Shown here one piece after another: positions 15,603-22,182 of a DNA stretch of 36,292 bases (position 1 is the first letter of the stretch; each line of letters starts with the position of its first letter). The notes beneath the pieces are model-generated. The model saw only the letters and a list, made by a program, of their open reading frames with translations, searched no databases and was not told where the DNA came from. The DNA is from Streptomyces sp. NK15101 (lineage in GTDB: Bacteria > Actinomycetota > Actinomycetes > Streptomycetales > Streptomycetaceae), in NCBI RefSeq assembly GCF_020400725.1, contig NZ_JAINVG010000078.1:1-36292 (forward strand), written 5' to 3'. The position numbers and the translations under genes are program-made.

Positions 15603-15683
15603 TGAGACGCCCGCGGCGCGCAGGCCGGTCAGGCAGATGTCCGCGGTCTTGTCGCACCGGGTGGCAAGGCCACGCGCCGCATC
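15603..15683 (-). pseudogene. Remnant of an IS5-family transposase C-terminus
   Basis: The minus strand reads ARGLATRCDKTADICLTGLR in one frame, which matches the near-terminal motif of IS5-type transposases (RGIATRYDKTADxY...). Only about 25 codons survive. No terminal inverted repeats or target duplication could be seen around it. Confidence 0.6.
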
Positions 15684-15707
15684 ACTTCCGCAGAGACCGG
15701 CTGACCG

Positions 15708-15727
15708 GGCCCCACTCCCCTGGGGCC
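15708..15727 (-). terminator. Small hairpin downstream of the SUKH gene
   Basis: GGCCCCA-CTCCCC-TGGGGCC: a 7-bp stem with a 6-base loop about 65 bases after the SUKH stop. Possible terminator. Confidence 0.35.
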
Positions 15728-15791
15728 GACTCGACCCCGTGGTCGCGTAGGCGGGGACCGGGTTCTGGCACGGGTCTCCTGAGAGCAGCGG

Positions 15792-16193
15792 TCAGGAAGG
15801 CGAGGGGTCCGACTCGTCCCACTTCCATCCGGTTCGAGGGAACTGTTCGAGCAGAGCGGAGAAGGACGCCGCCTGGTGGATGGCCGAAGACCAGTTCTCC
15901 GCGGAGACATCGAGCGTCACCAGAGGTGGGGTTTCCTGACGAAAGTCGTAGGCGAGCAGCTCGCGGCCTCCGTCTCCTCCGATGACGACGGCACCAGGGA
16001 AGCGGCTCTGGAATTCTCCGGCCTCATTGATGCCGATGAGCTCCTCCAGCGCGTCGATCACGAGGAAGTCGTCAGCGGGAGGGACGAACCGGCTCAGGCT
16101 TCCCGTAGTGGCCAGGAAGTCCCGGTAGTCCTGGGGAAACCGGACTCCGAAGTGGTGCTCGACCTGCGCGATCCGGTCGTCGTTCGAACTCAT
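15792..16193 (-). CDS. SMI1/KNR4 (SUKH) family protein
   Basis: A 133-residue protein. The pattern IAQVEHHFGVRFPQDYRDFLATTGS at the N-terminus, then LEELIGINEAGEF and FPGAVVIGGDGGRELLAYDF, is characteristic of SUKH domains. In bacteria these are often immunity proteins for polymorphic or contact-dependent toxins, though many are orphans. No matching toxin gene is visible beside it, only a Fic-like pair and an IS scrap. ATG at 16193; no strong ribosome site is evident upstream. Confidence 0.8.
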   Translation of the reverse strand: MSSNDDRIAQVEHHFGVRFPQDYRDFLATTGSLSRFVPPADDFLVIDALEELIGINEAGEFQSRFPGAVVIGGDGGRELLAYDFRQETPPLVTLDVSAENWSSAIHQAASFSALLEQFPRTGWKWDESDPSPS

Positions 16194-16205
16194 GGGGCAG
16201 TTCTA

Positions 16206-17681
16206 TCAAGGGTGGAGTCCGTCTGGTGGCGATGGCGGTCTTGTGCCGAAGTGAGGAGAACGCGTTTGCGGAGTCCGGGGAGCCTGACGCCGGCAGCAGC
16301 TGCGGCGGTGCGCTCTCCGGCTCGCAGGGCGAGCGAACGGCAGTCCGCCCCCTCCTGCAGTGACCGCCCGGGGCCGTCCCCGCGGGCCGGGAACGGCTCC
16401 TCGGAGTCGGGCCAGCGCGCGCCTCGCGGCGTTGTAGCCGCACATCCCGTGGGCGCCGGCGACGTAGTTCTCGTTGTGCCGGCTCAACTCCGTGGTGGAG
16501 CGCGCGGACGTGGCGAGGATCCGGTCGCGGAAGCCGGGGGCGAAGTGCTCGATCCGTGCGGTGATCGCCTCGGTGGCGTCGCCGGTGTAACCGGCCGGCA
16601 CATGGGCGTAGGCGTAGAGCGGGTGGACGTTGCCGGTCGACCGGGTCTCGTCGGCGAGGTACTGCTGGCCCACGAGCACGAACGGCCGCTCGGGCATCCG
16701 GCCCGCGGCCGCGTCCCGCTCGGCGGCCGCCATCTCCGCCAGGTCGGCGCCGAGGTGCACGGTGCCGGCCGCGCGCGAGGGCCCGTGGGCCCATGGCACC
16801 CCGTCTTCCACGGCGAAGTCGACCTTGAACGCGCCCGGGCCGTGACGGTACCGCGTGTACGCGCGACGTACGCGGTGCGGCATCCGCTCGCCCGCGATCC
16901 GTGCCGCTGCGGCCGGCGAGGTGTCCGACATGATCAGGTCCGCCCAGCTCAGCTCGTCGAGGGCGGTCACCCTGCGGCCGGTCTCGAACCGTACGCCGTA
17001 CTCGGCCGCGCGGTGCGGGATCGCGTCCCGGATCGCGGCCGATCCGCCTTCGGCGACCGGCCGGCCGAAGGCGTGCGCGGCCGCGGTCAGGGCGACGCCG
17101 ATCGCCGACGAGACGAGCGTGTCCAGGGGGCGCAAGGCGTGTGCGGCGGCTCCCGCGAACAGTGCCCGTGCCCCCGGCGTACGGAATCGGCGTGCCGTCA
17201 GAGTGGCCGGCAGGCCCGCCGGCACGCCGAACCGGGCCAGTAGGAGCGGGTGGTGCGGCAGGTGCAGCACCGGCCGCAGGAACTCCTGGCTGATCGCCGC
17301 GAAGTGCTCCGCGAGCGGCCCGAACGTCCGCTGCCAGCTGCGGCCGCCGTCCCCGAGCCCGGCAGCCGTCTCGGTCACCGACCGGACGGCGATCGCGCCG
17401 CGCCCGCCGTCCAGCGGGTGCGAGAACTCGGCGGAGGCCCAGCGCCAGGTCAGTCCGGCTCCGGCCAGGTCGAACCGCTGCGCGAAGGGCGAGCACGGAG
17501 CCAGGGGGTGCATGCCGGAGCACTCGTCGTGGATCAGGCCAGGCAGGGCCAGCTCGCTGGATCGGGTGCCGCCGCCGAGGGCGTCCGCGGCCTCGATGAC
17601 GCGGACCCGCACCCCGGCCGCGGCGAGGGTGAGGGCGGCGAGCCCGTTGGGCCCGCCGCCGACCACGACCGCCGTCGTCAA
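16206..17681 (-). CDS. Phytoene-desaturase-like FAD oxidoreductase with internal deletion
   Basis: The N-terminus TTAVVVGGGPNGLAAL...VRVRVIEAADALGGGTRSSE is a Rossmann FAD-binding motif of the CrtI-like oxidoreductases. Relatives end with HNENYVGGDI...LCSAATPPGAGVHGMCGYNAARRAL. Here HNENYVAGAHGMCGYNAARRAL shows that roughly 40 residues between NYV and GAHGMCG are missing in frame, including part of the C-terminal FAD site. The tail after residue about 430 is Arg/Pro-rich and unlike the family. The TTG at 17681 is chosen because homologues begin there; an in-frame GTG at 17771 would add 30 odd residues. Probably inactive, or a pseudogene in progress. Confidence 0.65.
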   Translation of the reverse strand: MTTAVVVGGGPNGLAALTLAAAGVRVRVIEAADALGGGTRSSELALPGLIHDECSGMHPLAPCSPFAQRFDLAGAGLTWRWASAEFSHPLDGGRGAIAVRSVTETAAGLGDGGRSWQRTFGPLAEHFAAISQEFLRPVLHLPHHPLLLARFGVPAGLPATLTARRFRTPGARALFAGAAAHALRPLDTLVSSAIGVALTAAAHAFGRPVAEGGSAAIRDAIPHRAAEYGVRFETGRRVTALDELSWADLIMSDTSPAAAARIAGERMPHRVRRAYTRYRHGPGAFKVDFAVEDGVPWAHGPSRAAGTVHLGADLAEMAAAERDAAAGRMPERPFVLVGQQYLADETRSTGNVHPLYAYAHVPAGYTGDATEAITARIEHFAPGFRDRILATSARSTTELSRHNENYVAGAHGMCGYNAARRALARLRGAVPGPRGRPRAVTAGGGGLPFARPASRRAHRRSCCRRQAPRTPQTRSPHFGTRPPSPPDGLHP

Positions 17682-17792
17682 CCGGGCCCCGGCCCCGGTC
17701 CGGTTCCCTCGGCTCGGCGGCGACGGCCGACGCACAGGCCGCCGCCGCGGCCCCGGGAGGCACCGTGACACCGGTTCACGCGGCGCTGGGCG

Positions 17793-17844
17793 CCCCGGGG
17801 CAGTGGACCGGGCGGGGTGGGCCCCGGGGCAGCGGACCGGGCGG
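17793..17844. repeat. Direct repeat of 23 bp, two copies
   Basis: CCCCGGGGCAGTGGACCGGG... (17793-17815) recurs with one mismatch at 17822-17844, period 29, just after the stop of the NlpC/P60 gene. CCCCGGGG cores could also form hairpins. Confidence 0.55.
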
Positions 17845-17854
17845 CGGGCGTGCG

Positions 17855-19624
17855 TCAGATGCGGTGCACGGTGTGGAGCTTCGTGGCGTACGTGCCCGTG
17901 CCGTCCAAGGTGGAGGAGCCCGCCAGGTCGGACATGGTCGGGCCGTTCCCGGTCTTGCGGCTGGAGAGGAAGCGGCGCTTGCCGTTCGTGTCCTTGCCCA
18001 GGTAGATGCCGACGTGGTCGACCGTGACGGTCGGTTTGTCGTCGCCGGAGTCGGCGTTGAAGAGGACCAGGTCACCAGGCTGCAGCAGGGTCGCGGTGGG
18101 CGGGGTGCTGCCGGTCGTCTGGTCGATGCGGGTACCCGGGGCGTAGTCGACCATGTCGCGAGACCTGCGCGGCAGACGCGTCCTGGAGGTGTCGGCTCCG
18201 GCCGCCATCGGAACCTTGTGGTGGTAGCCGAACACCATGCGCGTGTAGCCGGAGCAGTCCAGATTGCCGACCTGCTTGCTGGACGGGCCGGTGTAGGTAC
18301 CGTCCGGGAAGGTCCAGCCGGAGTTCATGTACTCGTGGAAGTCGGCGCCCTCGTAGCGGTTGCCCTGTGCGTCGAGGTAGCCGTAGCCGGCCTGCCCGAG
18401 GACCTGCTTGCCCGCCGCGGTGCCGGCACCCGCGGTCACGGCGGCGGCGCCGGGGAGGAACATGGCGGCGTAGGCGAGGACGTCGGGCGCGGTCGAGCCG
18501 GCCCAGGAGCGGATCCGCGTCTCCAGCGCCGGCGTCCAGGTGCCGTCGAAAGGCTCGTCCAGGACGCGGACCCAGTCGGTGTGGGTGACGGTCGGCAGGG
18601 TCTCCCACGTGGCGGCGGTGACCTCGAAACGGCTGACGGTCAGCTTGATCGGCAGGTTGGTGCAGCCGTCGTTGGCGAGGGCGCGAAGGCCCACCCGGCC
18701 CTTGCCGAAGGTGGCGTCGTCGACCTGGGCGGTCCAGGCGGCCGGCTCGGCGCTGTCGGTGCGCCAGGCCTTGGCCTGGATCCTGGTTCCTTCACGGCGG
18801 ACCCGTATGGTCCAGTCGGTGCCGGCGGCGACGCCGGTGGCCAGGGAGACCGGCGGTACCAGCTGCGTGACGGCGTCGGCGACCTCCTTCTCGACACGGA
18901 GCTCGACGGCACCCGTGGTCGTGAAGGACAGCCGGGCCCGGTAGTTGTTGTGCGAGTCCTGGTAGCCGAAGGACAGGGCGTACGAGCACGCCTGGCCGGT
19001 CGGCACCTTGTCGAAGCCGGCCACCGAACGCACGTCGACGTCAGTGATCTCCCCGTCGCGGATGCTGGCGTGGCGGCTCGCGTAGTCCGTGGTCAGGTTG
19101 ATGACGCCGGCACCGGGGGTCACCGAGTAGTCGGAGGCGGCGCCGCCGAGGGTGGTCCACCCGCCGCCGCCGGGAGCGGTGCCCCAGTACACGCGGTCGG
19201 CCTCGGGGAGCGTCAGGTCCGGCAGGGTGCGCTGGAAGTCGTCGGTGAAGGGCCGCTTGTCCTCGGTGAAGGTGCGCTCGGGACCGGGAAGGAGCACTGT
19301 GCGTGCGCCGTGCGTCAGCAGCGCGACACGCTTGCCGCCGGAAGTGACCTCGGTGCGGGCAGGAGTACCGGACAGCACGGTGGTGCTGAGTGTGCCGAGA
19401 GCGACGGGAGTGAACCAGTCGGCGCCGAGGTCGGTGATGGTCACCGCGGAGCGGGGGGTGGTGAGGCCGGACGCGGTGCCGGCGAAGGGGGTCGAGGCGG
19501 GAACCGCGGTCGTGGCGCCCGCCTGCGCGGCACGAGCCGGGCCGGCGGTCAGGGATGCGAGGGGAACCGCGGCGGCGGTGGCAGTCAGCGCGGTGAGCAG
19601 ACTGCGGCGCGAGGTGTTGGTCAT
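17855..19624 (-). CDS. Tat-exported NlpC/P60 cell-wall hydrolase with a LamG-like domain
   Basis: A 589-residue secreted protein. The twin-arginine signal TSRRSLLTALTATAAAVPLA ends near ARA (residue 32). Residues about 150-340 look like a concanavalin/LamG-type beta-sandwich (YALSFGYQDSHNNYRARLSF, KVEVAD-type strands, GRVGLRALANDG). Residues about 365-585 are an NlpC/P60-type peptidase domain with the catalytic Cys C457 (NLDCSGYTRMVFGYH) and His H537 (VDHVGIYLG). Such enzymes cut peptidoglycan stem peptides. The beta-sandwich may bind a polymer. ATG at 19624 follows GGATGATG. A stand-alone gene, with long spacers on both sides. Confidence 0.85.
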   Translation of the reverse strand: MTNTSRRSLLTALTATAAAVPLASLTAGPARAAQAGATTAVPASTPFAGTASGLTTPRSAVTITDLGADWFTPVALGTLSTTVLSGTPARTEVTSGGKRVALLTHGARTVLLPGPERTFTEDKRPFTDDFQRTLPDLTLPEADRVYWGTAPGGGGWTTLGGAASDYSVTPGAGVINLTTDYASRHASIRDGEITDVDVRSVAGFDKVPTGQACSYALSFGYQDSHNNYRARLSFTTTGAVELRVEKEVADAVTQLVPPVSLATGVAAGTDWTIRVRREGTRIQAKAWRTDSAEPAAWTAQVDDATFGKGRVGLRALANDGCTNLPIKLTVSRFEVTAATWETLPTVTHTDWVRVLDEPFDGTWTPALETRIRSWAGSTAPDVLAYAAMFLPGAAAVTAGAGTAAGKQVLGQAGYGYLDAQGNRYEGADFHEYMNSGWTFPDGTYTGPSSKQVGNLDCSGYTRMVFGYHHKVPMAAGADTSRTRLPRRSRDMVDYAPGTRIDQTTGSTPPTATLLQPGDLVLFNADSGDDKPTVTVDHVGIYLGKDTNGKRRFLSSRKTGNGPTMSDLAGSSTLDGTGTYATKLHTVHRI

Positions 19625-19860
19625 GACGACATCATCCAAACGCCCGTCAACCACGTTCCACCGGGGCCGACAGCAGCGGCGAAGGCCCCTCTTTGATGCT
19701 GATTCCGCCGATACGGGCCAGAGAACGACCATCCGGAGGGCTGGGCCACCGGCCGGGCGGCTTGAGCGGAAACCGACGGCTCGGACGCGCGATGTTCCTC
19801 TGCCCGTGCCGAGCGGCGGTGCGGGCCGTGCGGACGGCCCGGCCGGCCGGAGGTGGTCCT

Positions 19861-20111
19861 GCCCGTCACAGTGGGTTCCGCCAGGTGCGCCGTGTCCTCC
19901 TTCGGCTTGTCGTCCTCCGCGTCGGTGTCGACGACCGCGCCGCCGGAGACCTCGCCCAGCCTGTTCCTGAGCACCGTGGCCTCCGCCAGGTCCACCGCGC
20001 CGCGTACGGGACGCGGGACTTGACGAAGGCCGCCACGTCGGCGATGGCGTAGTGCACGCGGTACCCGCCGCCGGATCTCCGCTCCAGGTGCACGGCCTGG
20101 TCGAGTTCCCC
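19861..20111 (-). pseudogene. RNase II/RNase R-type ribonuclease remnant
   Basis: 20111-19995 reads GELDQAVHLERR and YRVHYAIADVAAFV, the start of an RNB catalytic domain. 19995-19861 in a different frame reads DLAEATVLRNRLGEV and GAVVDTDAEDD, typical of the C-terminal part of the same proteins. The middle of the gene (more than 200 codons in relatives) is missing and the two pieces are out of frame. It lies directly after the LigD polymerase gene, and the spacer up to 19624 contains nothing else I recognise. Confidence 0.7.
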
Positions 20112-20184
20112 GCGTGTCCGACCGTCCACCGAACGGTCGGACACGCTCTCGGGCGATCCGGATGACGCGTGGCCCGAGCGCGGC

Positions 20185-21087
20185 TCAGAGCTTCTCCAGC
20201 CGTCCACGGGCCGCTTCCACGGAGCGGCCGCGGCGCAGTTCCTGTTTCCAGGGGTCGTCGCTCTCCAGGCGCTCGTCGATGGTGGCGAGCGTCCAGCGCC
20301 GCGGGGTGAGGTCGGGATCGTCCAGTTCGCTCCAGCTCAGCGGTGTGGCGACCGGGGCGCCGGGCAGGGCGCGGACGGCGTAGGGGGTGACGGCGGTCTG
20401 GGCGTAGGCGTTGCGCTGGACGTCGAGGTAGAGCCGTCCCTCGCGGGCCTGCTTGCGCGCCGCGGTGGTGAGCTGCTCCGGGTGCCGGTCGGCGAGCAGC
20501 TCGGCCAGGTCGCGGGCGAAGGCGCGGACGGTGTCGAAGGTGGCACGGCCGTCGAGCGGAACCAGGACGTGCAGGCCGCGGGAGCCGGTGGTCATCAGGG
20601 CCGCGGGCAGATCGAGTTCGTCGAGCACCTCGCGCAGCGAGGCGGCGGCCTGCCTGACCGGTTCGAAGTCCTCGCCGGACGGATCGAGGTCGAAGACCAG
20701 CCGGTCGGGGCGGTCGGGCCGGTCGGCCTTGGACAGCCAGCGGTGCGGGGTGATGCACGCCTGGCCGGCCAGGTAGAGCAGGGTGGCGAGATCGTCGCAG
20801 ACCGGGTAGGTGACGGAACCGTCCGCCTTGGGCAGCTCCCAGCGATGGATCCAGTCCGGGAAGTAGTCGGGGGTGTCCTTCTGCATGAAACGGCCCCCGC
20901 CGATGCCGTCGGGGTGGCGCTCGAGCATCAGCGGACGTCCGCGCAGGTGCGGCAGGATGCGCGGACCGGCCCGGCGGTAGTAGTCGGCGAGGTCGGCTTT
21001 CGTGATGCCCTCGCCGGGGAAGAGCTCTTTCTCGGCCCGTTTGATCTCGACGGTCCGACCGCTCACGCGGATGTCGGCGGTGGTCAT
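20185..21087 (-). CDS. ligD: LigD-type NHEJ polymerase (primase-polymerase domain)
   Basis: A 300-residue stand-alone polymerase domain of bacterial non-homologous end joining. Visible motifs: LFPGEGITKADLADYYRRAG, RPLMLERHPDGIGGGRFMQKD, the catalytic metal pair D133/D135 (LVFDLDPSGED), and TTGSRGLHVLVPL. The enzyme fills gaps with ribonucleotides at double-strand breaks, with Ku and a ligase. In actinomycetes the LigD domains are often on separate genes. No ku gene is in the window and the neighbouring ligase is broken, so its partner must be elsewhere, if functional. ATG at 21087 is preceded by a duplicated copy of its own start region. Confidence 0.9.
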   Translation of the reverse strand: MTTADIRVSGRTVEIKRAEKELFPGEGITKADLADYYRRAGPRILPHLRGRPLMLERHPDGIGGGRFMQKDTPDYFPDWIHRWELPKADGSVTYPVCDDLATLLYLAGQACITPHRWLSKADRPDRPDRLVFDLDPSGEDFEPVRQAAASLREVLDELDLPAALMTTGSRGLHVLVPLDGRATFDTVRAFARDLAELLADRHPEQLTTAARKQAREGRLYLDVQRNAYAQTAVTPYAVRALPGAPVATPLSWSELDDPDLTPRRWTLATIDERLESDDPWKQELRRGRSVEAARGRLEKL

Positions 21088-21140
21088 GAAGTGCCTCGCT
21101 CACGGATCTCGGGGGTGGTCATGAGGTGCCTCGCTCGCGG
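21080..21140. repeat. Tandem 35-bp duplication at the polymerase gene start
   Basis: GTGGTCATGAAGTGCCTCGC (from 21080) recurs as GTGGTCATGAGGTGCCTCGC (from 21115). 26 bases are alike with 2 mismatches and the period is 35. The minus strand of the unit carries the stop of the upstream gene (RERGTS-TGA) overlapping an ATG. Duplication created a 12-codon mini-frame that ends on the real polymerase ATG. Confidence 0.7.
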
Positions 21141-21432
21141 GTGACGTCGGGGGCCGTTTGTCGTCGCGCAGGCCCATGGACCGGGGATGGCGCAGTCGGC
21201 CGGCGCCGGTCCACTCCGTGAGGCCGATCTGGGCGACCAGTTCGGGGCGCACCCAGTGCGCGGCCCGCTCCCGGACGTCGTGGCCGGTGCCGGCCTTCCC
21301 CGCGTACCGGAGTCGTTCGCCCTCGTGGTGACCGCCCAGCAGCGCGCCGAAGCCGACCCGGCCGCCCGCCGGTTCGGTGAGGCCGCCGATCACCAGCTCC
21401 TGGCCGGCGGCGCACTCGGGCTTGAGCCGGCC
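21100..21432 (-). pseudogene. C-terminal fragment of an ATP-dependent DNA ligase (LigD ligase domain)
   Basis: In this frame the sequence reads LKPECAAGQELVIGGLTEP, GFGALLGGHHE, RLRYAGKAGTG, WVRPELVAQIGLTEWTG and RLRHPRSMGLRDDK, the OB-fold half of LigD-type ligases. The nucleotidyltransferase half with the KxDG lysine is absent. The fragment is in a different frame from the phosphoesterase gene it overlaps. A CCCCC run near 21147 marks a second frame change, after which the natural ending DVTRERGTS lies in the other frame. It cannot ligate. Confidence 0.75.
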
Positions 21433-21997
21433 GGTGGGGCGTGGAGCGCAGCGGGGTACGGAAGTCGAACGTTCCGTCGCCTCCGGTGCGGCCGTGTCCG
21501 ACCAGCAGCCACGCCTCCCGCTCTCCGTCCGCACCCTCGCGGAACCGGGTGAGCGCCCGGTCGCCGTGCGACTTGTGTCCGGTCAGCCGGAAGGAGGCGT
21601 GGCCGGCGGCGAGGGCCCGGGCGAACGGGACCTCGTGGCCGTGCTCGTCGGTGCTGCGGTTCCGGTGGCTTCCCTCGGCCCAGACGATCACCGTGCCGGC
21701 GCCGTACTCGCCTTCGACGATGGTCCCCTCGAAGTCGCGGTACTCCAGGTGGTGGTCCTCGGTGGGCGTCGCCAGGCGCTTGTCGTGCGGATCGCCGGAC
21801 GGGCCCTTGGGGACCGACCAGGACCTGAGCACGCCGTCTACCTCGATACGGAAGTAGAAGTGCGTGGTGGCGTCATGGATCCGCACCACGAAACCGGGCT
21901 CGCGGCCGGGTCCCGTGCCGCCCCCTCCCCCGGGCTCGCGGGTCCTGCGGGAGTCCCGTCTCCGTCGGTACTCCGTCGAAGTGTCCGGTCGGGACAT
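21119..21997 (-). CDS. LigD 3'-phosphoesterase-like domain protein, active site altered
   Basis: ATG at 21997 follows AGGAGGAGGAACGACG. Residues 35-168 form the LigD phosphoesterase domain (FVVRIHDATTHFYFRIEVDG, SWSVPKGPSGDP, EDHHLEYRDFEGTIVEGEYG). In characterised enzymes (P. aeruginosa LigD) metal is held by His42, His48, Asp50 and His84, in a HYDFR-type motif. Here the stretch reads HFYFR, with one residue fewer and Tyr at the Asp position. From about residue 175 the translation is an Arg-rich out-of-frame reading of the ligase fragment. 292 residues as written. Probably a decaying gene. Confidence 0.7.
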   Translation of the reverse strand: MSRPDTSTEYRRRRDSRRTREPGGGGGTGPGREPGFVVRIHDATTHFYFRIEVDGVLRSWSVPKGPSGDPHDKRLATPTEDHHLEYRDFEGTIVEGEYGAGTVIVWAEGSHRNRSTDEHGHEVPFARALAAGHASFRLTGHKSHGDRALTRFREGADGEREAWLLVGHGRTGGDGTFDFRTPLRSTPHRPAQARVRRRPGAGDRRPHRTGGRPGRLRRAAGRSPRGRTTPVRGEGRHRPRRPGAGRALGAPRTGRPDRPHGVDRRRPTAPSPVHGPARRQTAPDVTRERGTS

Positions 21998-22100
21998 CGT
22001 CGTTCCTCCTCCTCGGTCCCCGCGACTACCCCGCCGACCCGGTTCCGACACGCTCGGTGTGATGCCGATGATCCGGGCCGGCCGCCGCGACGGCCGGCCT

Positions 22101-22141
22101 CGGTGCGGAGGCGGTGCCGGCAGCGGCACGCCTCCGCACCG
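22101..22141 (-). terminator. Long hairpin downstream of the GH32 gene
   Basis: CGGTGCGGAGGCG (22101-22113) pairs perfectly with CGCCTCCGCACCG (22129-22141). It lies 42 bases beyond the GH32 stop in the direction of transcription, so it is a likely terminator. Confidence 0.6.
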
Positions 22142-22182
22142 TCGGCGGACCTCGGGGGTGCTCGGTCGCGTGACGCGTGTGG

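Larger units (their letters stand above)
15355..15791. other. Intergenic region with operator and transposase scrap
   Basis: 437 bases between the antitoxin and the SUKH gene. It holds the operator at 15364-15380, a transposase remnant at about 15603-15683 and a small hairpin at 15708-15727. No intact gene. Confidence 0.6.

Noticed and set aside
17855..21103. A single 1082-codon open frame on the minus strand
   Set aside because: It joins the NlpC/P60 gene to out-of-frame readings of the polymerase gene. High GC removes stops; only the part from 19624 has real motifs.
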